Assembly: GCA_029532625.1 (NCBI GenBank)
Contig: JARFXM010000004.1
Span: 1,488,001 to 1,552,000 of the forward strand
Length of the DNA: 64,000 nucleotides
Origin: Lomentospora prolificans
Lineage: Eukaryota; Ascomycota; Sordariomycetes; Microascales; Microascaceae
Direction of reading: 5' to 3'
This document shows positions 32,972 through 43,400 of this stretch, one piece after another. Made by a program: the position numbers and the translations under genes. Under the pieces are notes generated by a model. That model made no database searches. It was given only the letters and a program-made list of their open reading frames with translations, and was not told where the DNA came from. Position 1 is the first letter of the stretch; every line of letters begins with the position of its first letter.

Positions 32972-34130
32972 TTATACCAAGCCATCGTATAACGACAGGG
33001 CCGAAACAATGGTCTCATCGCGTTTGCTGCCTTCCTTGAACTCCTGAATGTCTAAGCTGCCGTTCTCGTCCTTGTCCATCATACGGAAGATTTTCCTCAC
33101 GCGCTTCTCCGGGGTGTCTTCGTCCTCTGGGAGCTTAACCATGGAACCGACCTGTTGCTTTGCGTTAGAGCGTGCGTGTGGAAACGGCGGAGGGAGAAGG
33201 AGTAAGAGAAGTGAGTCGGAAGGGTTGGGAAGGGGGGACGGGGAAGCAAAGTGCTAACTAACCATCTTGTATATTGCCTCGACAATCTTTAGCATCTCGT
33301 CGTAGCTAATCTTGCCGTCCCCGTCAATGTCGTACAGCTGGAAGGCCCAGTCGAGCTTGTCCTCCATCTTGCCGCGGCTCGTGACGGAGAGGGCGCAAAT
33401 GAACTCTTTGAAGTCAATGGTGCCGGATTTATCACTGTCGAAGACGTTGAATACGTAGTCCGCAAACGAGCTCGGGTCGCCAAAGGGGAAGAATTGGCGG
33501 TAGATCTTTTGAAACTCTTCTTTGGAGAGAAGACCGCTGGGACAGTCCTTGAGGAAGCCTGGATAAGAAGGAAAGAAAGGAAAAAAAAAATCCGAGTTAG
33601 CGAAGCGCGAGAGGAAATACCTCATCGGATCCTGCCACGTCCCTCTAGAAGAGGTGAAGGGAGAACGGAAGAGCGAGAGTGGAGAGTTCGAGAAAGGACG
33701 TGGTGACATACCCTTGTACCATTGCTGGAGCTCTCTCTTATCAAAGTGCGTCGACTTCTGGAGTTCGGCAAGCTGCTCTTGCGAGAGCTTGGACTGTCTG
33801 CATTGCCGTAAAGAAAACGATTGGTTAGCCCGCCGTCAGCCTCGTTTTTCCCCCCATTGTCTCGTTGCCACTCGTCGAGAGGGGAGCCAAAGGGCGCGCG
33901 CGCAAATGCCACAAGATTTGAATCGTTGCCAGCGTCATGACGTAAGTGCGACCATCCCGGGCCCGGAGAAGGGGAGAGAAGTTAACCGATCGCGCGCGCG
34001 TTAATGCTAGCGAGGAGGGGACGAAGGCGTCGTTGGAGCGAAAGACCTCCCCCTTCTCACGAGGCACCGAGTGCGTTGATTGATTACAGGGGAAATTGAC
34101 GGAAGGAGAAAATACTCACGATTTTCCCAT
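32972..34130 (-). CDS. ncs1: neuronal calcium sensor 1 / frequenin homologue
   Basis: Four coding exons: 34130-34120 (11 nt), 33797-33712, 33558-33263, 33151-32972, in phases 2, 1 and 0. They give exactly 190 residues, the conserved length of NCS-1. The N terminus reads MGKSQSKLSQ, a myristoylation signal with Gly2. Four EF-hand regions follow; the first (KDCPSGLLSKEEF) is degenerate, and the others carry DSDKSGTIDFKEF, DIDGDGKISYDEM and DKDENGSLDIQEF. The protein ends SALSLYDGLV. The family binds calcium, attaches to membranes by the lipid, and activates phosphatidylinositol 4-kinase. The intron after the 11-nt exon is 322 nt, longest of the gene. All splices use GT-AG, with a CTAAC branch before exon 4. 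Confidence 0.95.
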
Positions 34131-34625
34131 TTTCGCAGAGAGTAGAGCCGAAGGGAGAAGCGGCGTTAGGAAATTCTTCGACTCAAGCTCTCTCTCAAGC
34201 TCGCTCTCTCTCGCTCGTCTCACGAAGGGTAGGGGAGCTGAATCGGGGTGCGTGTTGTATTTCTCGTTCTCTGGAATTAGCGAGAAGGGCGCTTCCTAGA
34301 TTGCGGGGTGGGAGATACGTGGTGGGGTTCCGCCTTGCGAGGATGGCGAAGGTGACGGCGCTCTCGGATTTTAATTTATTTCGCCTTTGGAGGGGAGGGA
34401 AACCGGGATCAGGCTCGTCAAGGAATAGTGTAGACCCTTCTGTGGTTTCCGCGTCTTTTCGTCGTTTTGGTTATCGTGAAGTGGGCAAGTGCGGGGAGGG
34501 GAGAGAAAAAAAAAGGGTGAGACAGAAGAGACAAGGGAGTTTTGACGGACTTCTGTGGCGGATTCGGATTCGGATTTGGATTTCGCGAGATTTTGCGACG
34601 TAAAACGTAAATGGGAAGGGGGGTG

Positions 34626-35025
34626 GAGGGATGGTGGGTGCTGGCGTGAAGAGGAGCCGGAGAGCCAAGGGCGAAGTGGAAACCGAGAGCCTGGCAGCTA
34701 GCGAGACGTCAAATGATTTTAATGGATTTTCCAGGCCAGGAAACGGGAGAGGAGGCTGACTGGCTATTGAATAGTAGAGCCAGCCAGCAGGGCCAGCAGT
34801 CAGTGATAGCTGGCGGAACGAACGAGAGAGGACGAGTTGGCCTCCAGTGGCTGGTGTAGTTGTATGTGGTGAAATGTGGAGCGTGTATGCTGGCTAGCGG
34901 TCTGGGCCTGTCCTGGCGGTGGCTTGCTGGCTGGCTGGCTGCTTTAAACGATTTGGAAGAACAAGGCCAGCGGCCGCGAACAGAATGGATATGATATTCT
35001 GATTATACCAGAGCTAGCCAGCGAG
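34626..35025. repeat. CCAGC/GCTGG-rich intergenic cluster
   Basis: Hand count gives about 12 CCAGC or GCTGG pentamers in 400 bp, including GCTGGCTGGCTGGCTG near 34,929 and CCAGCCAGC near 34,782. About 0.8 would be expected in random sequence of even base composition. Confidence 0.6.
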
Positions 35026-37244
35026 GATTGGAGTGATTTAATCTCGACGTGAAGTGTTATTCTGGCGTTGGTCGTACGGCTTGCCGCTAGTGTGGGCTTG
35101 GGCTTGGGCTTGGACTGGACTTGGGACTTGGGTGGTGGTGGTGATGAATGATGAAGCCAGGCTGGGAGCGGGTATAGGGTACATTGTGGACGTCTCGTGC
35201 TTGAGAATCAACGGGGAAGGTGACGCTGGCTTTTGGAGATGCTAGCCCCGAGAAAATTAGTCGTTTCGTTTGAGTAGTTTCACTGACTCGACAGAACAGA
35301 CGACCCGACGCGTGGTTCTCTATCCGTACGACCACTAGCCTGGCATGGCATCATCATTGATCATTGATGGATCCCCTGGCCCCGAGCTCCTGTCGCCTTC
35401 TCTGCCACTGTCTTGAACCTTGTCTTCATTGATATGCTGGCCTCATCAACAGGGGCCCAGTATCCCTCCCCCCACCGCTGGCGATCGATCCAGACGCTCG
35501 ATGGTGAAAGGACGAGCGCCACTGCCAGGCCTCAGTGGGGCTCTGAACAGAATCCCGGTCTTGGAATAAGTGGAGGCCCTGGTGATGGCGAACGGCGCTG
35601 GGGTTGGCCTGGGCAAACGCCAGGCCTCGCAGTCTCGTGTCCTCCAGATTTTCCCACTGCGATGGGACAACACGCACGTCTCCAAGGCCGAGAGAGAGCT
35701 TCGGTGAAGTCCAACATTTTCAAGATTTTTCCAGCGGAGATGGTGGATTTTTTTCTTCTCTTCTTTTTTCTTTTCTTTTTTCTTAGTTAACCCAGCGAGA
35801 CTCGGATTGCCTCCGTCAAGTGAACAAGTGATGGAGGGATAATAGACAATGCCTCCCGCACGACATCGCCAGCCACACCCGCACACACCCGCCCGCGCGC
35901 GACCTGATCCTTGTAGGGCAGCGCTGGCTTCTCTCAAAGTCCACCAACAAAACCATGTATATATCTATATATGCCCTGCCCAGTCGCCTCGCCAGCATGG
36001 ATATCAGCCCTCTCTCCTCTTACCCCTGCCCCCGCCCCCCGCGGCTGCAGGATTACTCCAGGCAAGGCTTCCTTTGTTTTAAGCTGTCAGTTCGCACCGG
36101 CGCGCACCCTGAGCAAGCTACTGACCGAGGTCCAACGCTGCCTGTTTAACTTTTTTTTTTTTTTTTCCTTCTCTCGGTCTCCATCAGCCAAAAGTGCAAC
36201 GCGGCCTCCGCCTCGCCCCGCCGTCTTTTTCGTCCTTCCCGTTATAGGCAGCAGAGCAAACGACAAACACCATGCTCATGCTGTTTCTGGTTTTGCACAG
36301 CCACGATGTTTGACCGATCGTGCGTGAGGAGCCAAGCCAATGGCGGGCAGGCAATATATGTCTTTCTTCCTTTTTTTCCTTCTCTTCCTGTCTCTGCTCT
36401 TGGGTTGAGAGGAAAACTTGTTTCTTCTTTTCCGTACGGTCTCGTCCTGTTTCTTTCCGGGACCACCAGCACAGCCCAGGGTCCCGCAAGTCACAGGTAC
36501 CTTTCTCGGATTGCTGGAGCAGGGGCGAAACTTATAAAAGAAAGTACGGGTTTATGGGATTTTCAGGGTCTTGGCAATTTCGTAGCTTAGTAATATTTAA
36601 ATCTAGCATTGGAGGTAGCAGGAGGAGGGTAGAGTAGTAAGAGTAGGTGGCTTTTGTGATCGATCCCCTGGCTAAACTGTAATACAAAAACGATGAAACC
36701 TAAAGGATGTTCGGTCTCGCTGGCTCTCCTGCTGTTCTTGTGGCCTGGTCGCGCAAAAGGGAACGAGGTGAACTTGGCTTTCTTCCGTGCGAAAACGTCA
36801 CGTCATCTCCGTGGCTTCCGCTTTGGCGCCGGCGGTTTTTGGGGTCCAGCGGGACCAATGAGGAGGGGAATATTCTAACGGGGTCGACGGGTCGGTAGTG
36901 CAGGCAGCCAGGGCGTTTTCTTTTTCCTTTCCTTTTTATGCTCATCGCGCCCGGAGGACTTACTTGCTGGGTACTTCGGTGGGCTCTAGACTTCAAATCA
37001 CTAAAAAAAAAAAAAAAAAAAAAAGGGAGGGAGGGGTGGAAAGAAAGAGGGTTGAAATAAGTCCAAATTCGAAGTTCGCAGATATTGCAGCGATCCAGAG
37101 GGCGCAAATAGATGACAAGCAAATAGTTGTTAGCTCTGATGAAAGCAGCGACATTGAAAGGATCAGATCTACAAGAAATGGTGTTGATTTTGGGGTGGCA
37201 AAAAAGAAGGGGGGGGGGGGTTTCCGAACTTCAGGGGAAAGTGA

Positions 37245-37253
37245 AAAAAAAAC
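37245..37253 (-). terminator. probable RNA polymerase III terminator of tRNA-Ala
   Basis: A run of nine T on the - strand (A on +) starts a few bases past the 3' end of the tRNA, as expected for Pol III termination. Confidence 0.7.
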
Positions 37254-37257
37254 GACT

Positions 37258-37328
37258 GGACACACCCGGAATCGAACCGGGGACCGCCTCTATGCTAAAG
37301 AGGAATTATACCACTAAACCATGCGCCC
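37258..37328 (-). tRNA. tRNA-Ala (AGC)
   Basis: 71-nt gene without intron. The 7-bp acceptor stem pairs GGGCGCA with TGTGTCC and includes a G3:U70 pair, the alanine identity element. The anticodon stem CCTCT/AGAGG closes the loop TTAGCAT, giving anticodon AGC. The T arm is CCCGG-TTCGATT-CCGGG, and the variable loop has 5 nt. Internal promoter boxes are present (A box TGGTTTAGTGG, B box GGTTCGATTCC). The D arm GTTTAGTGGTATAAT is of the short type often seen in Gly and Glu tRNAs. CCA is not encoded, as in eukaryotes. Confidence 0.93.
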
Positions 37329-37812
37329 CTATTCGTTGGAAGAATTACTTCCTAGTTGCATATATCCAGCTTCCACCGTCTGGAGTGGCGTACGATTAGT
37401 GAGAACTTCCCGCATTCCATCTCAACTTGATAGCGGCGAAGCGGCCAAAGATCACAAGTAGACAAGTAAATTATTTCAATAAAAGCTGCTATTTGACATG
37501 ATTGAAACTGTCTCTGTCGGAAAATACATTCATTGGCCGCTCAATAGCTAATTATCCCTTGCGCAAAAACACCAAGCGCCGCCATGTTTTTCGGCGTTCT
37601 CCTGTGTAAACAGCAAAGAACGACTAAGGAAAACGTTAAAAATAACCCCCGTTTGCCCATCTTTCATATCATAGAAGCCTATAATCCACCGCCAAATGAA
37701 ATAGCAACCTCAATGTAATGTGAAGAAAACTGACAAAATGCAACGTAAAACGACACAGGTGCAAATGCAGTAAAAGAATGCTATCCGTGCCAAAGGAGGA
37801 GAAACGTCGCTT
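37329..37812. other. intergenic region between tRNA-Ala and CDC45
   Basis: 484 bp, AT-rich, upstream of the tRNA and downstream of CDC45. It should contain the CDC45 3' untranslated region. No other feature is seen. Confidence 0.5.
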
Positions 37813-40465
37813 TCAACCCACCACAGCCTTCATGCTCAAGTTCTCAAGGAAACCTCCCAGATCCTCCTTCTTCACTTCCACCACGCAGTGTTCAAAGCTA
37901 TCCACCCTCACCCTCGCTCCCGTTTCGGAAATGACATCGTTGAACGCCGTGCCGAATCGGTTCAACCCGTAGCCCTTCTCCTTGCCCTCGTCCTCGTCAA
38001 TGTCTTCGGCTTCGGAATCGGAGACGTCTTCACCTTCCGACTCCGTCTCGAGCTCATCGTAATCCTCGCCGGCCGCTTCGCGGGCAGCCCGCTTTTCTTC
38101 TCGAATTTTCTCCCTGGCTTTGCGGTCCGCTTCGCGCCTCTTGGCCTTCTCCTCCTTCTCCTTCTTGCGTCGCTTGGCCGCCTCCTTATCGAGGAATACG
38201 GTGTCAGGGCCGCCGCCGCCACCGGTACCCACGACGACGTAAAGCCCCTGCTTCTCGTCAAGGCTCGCCACCACAAGGGGTGTGCCACGGCCGCCATGAG
38301 ACAGCTTCCCCGTTGCCTCGCGCTCTTGCTCTAGGAGCGCCTCGCCGATCCAGAGCGCCAGCTTTGTCAGGGCTGCTGGGTGATTAAAGAGCGCCACGTC
38401 GGGCCCGTCTTTGACGACACAGAGCCGGAAGGCGCGAAGGTGTTTGATTTGCTTCTTTTGGATAAGAGACGTGCCCGTGCGGTAGATGGCACGGTGGAGG
38501 AATTGGGCTGTAGGTAGACCAGCCTTGAGTGCGTCGATGCTAGCTGGAGTTAGTAAATGGGATAGCCACAAAAGCATGGCTTATAGAAACTTACTCATCT
38601 AACGCGTCATAGGCCTCCCAGAATCGGGAAACCCATTCTTCGCTCCTCGAGGCCAAGGCATCGGCGGCACTCTCCTCCACAATCTGCGACGCGCCTCCCG
38701 CCGACGCACCGTGGGTCTTGTCTCCGGTGTGCTTTCCGACTTCGAGCAGAGCACCAATGACCACTCCTACGTCCTGCGCTGACAACGTCGCGCGCCATCC
38801 CCAGCTCCTCACGAATCCCCAGCCATCCTTGGCACCGCCGCGATCCTTTCCGTCCGTGTCTACCGACGGCACCATGTCGTCGAGGTTGTATAGCGATGCG
38901 TATTTGAGAAGTTTGGATCGCAGTTCCCGCTTGAGCACCATGTCCATGTGCGTATAGCTCTGCTTGCACTGCACCAGGCTGACGCCCATCTTGGCGAGCA
39001 ATTTGTGCAGGCGCTTGAGGCCCGTGTCGCTCCAAGTCTTTAGCCGTGAGAAGAGGTAGGGGGAGTGGAGCATGCTATCGTACAGGCTCCAGTGGCGGAT
39101 GAGGAGAAACTTAGGCTCGGGCGAGAGGCGGATGCTTGTGTCTTCGGGGCTGCGAGCTGTGGTGGGGATGATGCCCGAGTTCTCGGGCGAAACGCGGCCG
39201 TTGGTCATATCCGGAGGATTGAGACGACGCACCTCGTCGCGCAGGAGCTGTCGGATGCGGGCACCACGGATACCAAGCCAGCCAGCCGCCCTATTACGTT
39301 CGTTGCCGCGAACGGGGACGGCGATGCCGGCGGACGAACGGCCGTATAGCTCCATTGACGTGACGCCGACAATGGCAAGCCAAAGAAGGTCATTGTCTTC
39401 GCGACCTAGCTCGGAAGCGAGTGAATACATCATAGACGAGATGGGTTCAGAAAACGATGTGCCCATCCTATAGTACTTTTGAATGATGGTTTCCTTTTCG
39501 TCCCGCAGCCGGAGGAACTTTCGCCTGAGCGCTCTCGCAGACGGCCCTTGAGCCGCAGAGGGGGGTTCGGTAGGAGTTGAGCTAGACACCGCTGCACTCT
39601 GGTCCCTGATAGATATTAGGCCTCGTCCTTGGGGCCGACGCGGCGATTCAGGTATGGAGCTTGACTGCACAAGGTGTTAGCGGAGGCGTTTCTCTAGGGA
39701 GCTCACGTCATCACATACCGAATTACTTCTCCTCCTTTGTGCCGGCCTGTCTTCCTCCTCGCTACACTCATCATCTTCCCGATCCGACCAGCTCTTCCTC
39801 TTTTGCCCCACCCTCACGAGCTCGTCCTCTTCACCTTCGCTCTCATCGTCTGTCTCACCGAGGTCCTCTTCGTCATCTGCGACTTCGGGCATGTCCAACA
39901 GCGTTAAATACGCGTCCCTTTCGGTCTGTAAGTCATCTTCAATATCGCCATCATCAAATACTATTATCCCGCCCTTGCCCGGCTTATAAGCCCTCTCTAT
40001 CCTTCCACCCTCCGCCCCCGCAGGGAACCTCGCCTCGTCCTCGGGGGCAGCAGGATCGACAGGGAAGCCACCAAACACATTGGCGAGATTCCACGGCCTA
40101 TGGGCGTCGAGAAGCCACACTTCCACGCCGCTAAACACGCCATCCTCCTGCTCAAGCCCAAGTAGGCTTGCGAGATCCGTCATGCCACCAACGCCGAGGC
40201 AGACCACGACGCCTCCGCTGCCGCCCCGAGACTCCATCATGGGCTGGACGAGCTTCTCACCGGCCCGCTCGAGATCAGAGTAGCCCGCTATGGGCTGGAT
40301 CTTGTGCTGGATGTAGTCATGCTTGAATAGGCGCGTGAGGATGCGGCAGGCGCAGAGGGCGTCGGGCTCGAGAGCGACGAGGATGAGGACCGGGGGGGAG
40401 AGGGGATGGCGGGTGCTCTGGAGATGGGCGTAGAGCTTGGAGATGAGAGACCGCGGTAGATACAT
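37813..40465 (-). CDS. cdc45: DNA replication initiation factor Cdc45
   Basis: Three exons: 40465-39719 (249 codons), 39664-38595, 38539-37813, giving 847 residues. Introns are 54 and 55 nt (donors GTATGT and GTAAGT, branches CTAAC, phases 0 and 2). Cdc45 is the CMG helicase subunit that joins Mcm2-7 and GINS at origins. The N terminus shows the DHH-phosphoesterase-like fold: VALEPDALCACRILTRLFKHDYIQHKIQPI, GYSDLERAG and VWLLDAHRPWNLANV. A long acidic, Ser-rich linker follows (DDEEDLGETDDESEGEEDEL). Conserved downstream blocks are EKETIIQKYYRMGTSFSEP, LWLAIVGVTS and RFWEAYDALDD joined to IDALKAGLPTAQFLHRAIY. An acidic/basic coiled insertion lies near the C terminus. An MCB-type ACGCGT sits just upstream of the ATG. 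Expected nuclear and S-phase regulated. Confidence 0.95.
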
Positions 40466-43400
40466 GGCTCACTAGGTGGAAAACGCGTCGCGAGCGAAGG
40501 GATTCGGTGGGGTCATGAGTTTGGCTCCAACGAGTCTTGGCTTGAATCGAAAGGTGTGGAGGTGTATGAGAGCCGGAAGTCGTGCTCGAGTTTAAAAAAG
40601 TAGATTTGCAATATGCTAGAATGCTTCGCTTCGTAAAAGTCGTGAGCGTGGCGCGGATTGGTACTTGGTGGAGGAAACGCAAACGGTAATGATGGCTGAG
40701 TTTAATGGCCTCTAGCGCGTCAATACACGCTCAATGGCTCGAGATACTGCAAATCAAACTATAAAGGAGAAGGCGAACCCTAATGTTGGGGATCTTGTAT
40801 AGAAAAAGGCTTGCAAATATCAACAATTGGAGTAAATGGGGATATCGTACTCCGGGATAATAGGAGACTTCACGGTGGGAGGGTAAATGTCGAAGAGGAT
40901 GATGTGTGGTGGAGGTATTAACGGACAGGGACGCACAGAAACAGTGTTTGGCAGACGCGGTGCAAGACGCGACGAGGATGGCGGGTAATCCCGTCATTGT
41001 GTGTAATTGAATATGAGCAACCCTGACAAGTTGAAGCGACAAATTTTAAGCTTTTTATGTCAGCCGTTGACAGGTGAACCCACGTGCACTCCCATGCGGT
41101 GTCGACATCGTGATGCATCCATGTCATGACGGGTACATTGTACCAAGCGCACCCACGGCCACGAGAGACTGAGTGCTCACTGAAACCAAGCACTCCTTTC
41201 CACTCTTTGGTTGCGACTTAAGAAAGTGGCCAAGAAAGATTTCTCCTTGAACTTTCCCTGGTCTGCGGGTCCAATGGCTGGATATTTACGTACGAAACTT
41301 CAATCTACAAATCTCCGCCCTAAGTATATCCAAAAGCACCAAACCAGACCCTCAAGATCAACACCGTTCTCGGGCCGTATAGAAATGGTGGCATCGCTGG
41401 CCATTGCAAGAGATGCCCATGTACATCAAGCAGTCTCGATTAATGGGCACCTTTTTCCAATTCCATCATCACTTCAGGACCGTTCTAGACCGACCCGTTG
41501 TCTCCAAACTTCCATTTCATGCCCTCATCTGTGAAATCCAGCCATGTCACACGCCTAGACATTTTCTCCAAACCATGCAGGACGGAGATCCAAGCACACA
41601 CAGCCACCAACATGACCTCACCACTCCCGTCACACCTCCGATGTATGCCCCGCACCAATCCAAAGAAAGAGAAAACGAAACCCGTCAATGACGGGCGTTG
41701 CTCCGGCCAGCCATTACTGAAGAATGATACTTTCTCCAACTCCGGGGTGTTGGGTCGGGCCTCAGAATCTTCCCAAGGGGAAGGTCTGCTGAGACAAAAA
41801 GGGATGCGGTACAGGCCGAGCCAACAGAACCCGACAGTACGGGTGGCTAACGAGTGTAGGATCCAGAACGTAGCAGCCAAGCCAAGCACCGGGCTTGTGG
41901 CTTTGTAAAAAAGCCTTCTGTTACCTTTACGCCGTTCGCAGCCGGGGTAATATCGACTTTCTATCCTGCAACCTTTTACCCAATTCTTCGTTTGGGTGGG
42001 TGCACCGGCGATTCCGTTTGCTCAACTATACCTTGGCTAGCCTCCGCGACATGACCAAGATTATCTAGTTTCCTCAAACTGGGGGACCCCCGGGGGGGGG
42101 GGGAGGAGGGGGAGTTGGAAGGGGGGAAGGAAGGCATCTGTCAAGACCGATCGATGCATTGCCCAACGTCGACATCGTAACATCTCCGAACCATGGTCCT
42201 TTTGTTTCAACTTCCCGCACGGATGGACTCATTTTTCATCTCCGCTCTATCCACCCAGCGCACACTCCTCATACTCGCTGGAGGCGAAGAGGTTTGTTGG
42301 GGAGCTAATTGATGCTGCAACAGTGGGAGGGTTGCATCGACACCGCCTGGCAAGAGGCCAATCGCTAATGTCTCCCTCCAAACCCCCTCTCATCAGCAAT
42401 CTTGGAAAAGTTTGCGCTCCGCAGCTTCTCATTCGTTCGCTCTATGCACTTCTCTTTTACCTTGATAGCTCAGAGGAGGGTGGCAAGCAGGGGATTGGCT
42501 GCCCTGATTTCTAGAGAGCCTTCGTTGTCTCGCCTGCCGCATAGTTCATGCCCAGATCCTCGCAGATACCCAAACCTTTGGGATCCGTCCCGGCCGAATT
42601 ATTCTTCCCTTCTTTTTTTTCTCCCCTTGCTTCTCTCTGGTGCCCAGGCTTTGGGGCCCTACCCCGGTTACGGAACGGGCCAGGGCTGATCACAGATTAC
42701 CCAATTTTTCTTGCTTTTTCTTTTTTTCGTCCATCACGTCGCTAATCACCCTACATGTTGGGAACCCGCCAGTCGGGGTGTCCGGGAGCGAGATCCGCAT
42801 GCCACTCGGGAAATCCTCATCACAGGTCCCCCCCCCCCCCCTTGTTTTTCTTTGTAACAACCAACATGGCCGTGCAGAGGAAACCCCGATAATCATAATC
42901 GCCCGGACAAGGTTCGGCAAGGGTGTGACCTGGGCCTTTCGATGATTATTGAGTCCTTTTCCAAGAGGCAGGGTTCCTAAATGTTTTTGCAGAAAAAGTC
43001 CGGTTGGAGTCGGCTCGTTGAAGCAAAGCAACATATGCAAGCCCTCATGTGTTTGTCAGTACTTTAGGCCGTCCGGACACGTTACCACGGCTTCGGGCTG
43101 GTTCAACTCTGCTCGTTTCGTGAGCTCCTGCATGTATGCGTCGTTTTTTTCCCCCTCTCACACAAACCTGTATCCTCCTCCCCACACGGGAGAGAAGTAG
43201 AGAAAAGTAAAATCATGTTGGGTCATAGGCTCATCGTCTTAGCCCCATCCCTTCTTCCGAACCACAGTATCTCATCTGGCTGTCAAACGGGTGCACGTAT
43301 GGGCCGGAGAAATATCCTCAGAGGGGCGCTTCCACGTCCCCTAAAGCGGCCTAAAACATTTGGCCTCTATGGGCGTTACTCAGGGTCCCATACGACACAG

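Larger units (their letters stand above)
34131..37257. other. 3.1-kb gene-free region with CCAGC/GCTGG cluster
   Basis: Lies upstream of NCS-1 and ends at the tRNA gene. A CCAGC/GCTGG cluster occupies 34.62-35.02 kb. Homopolymer tracts include T14-16 near 36,150 and A22 at about 37,003-37,024. ORFs are short and overlapping, and none resembles a known protein. Confidence 0.5.

Noticed and set aside
36998..37328. Possible SINE made of the tRNA-Ala head, a 230-nt body and the A22 run
   Set aside because: In the direction of tRNA transcription the terminal run is poly-T, not poly-A, and a Pol III terminator follows the tRNA directly.
41485..41908. Paired ORFs of 134 (-) and 136 (+) codons on opposite strands
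   Set aside because: They overlap completely, neither resembles a known protein, and the hydrophobic start of the - strand ORF is not a convincing signal peptide.
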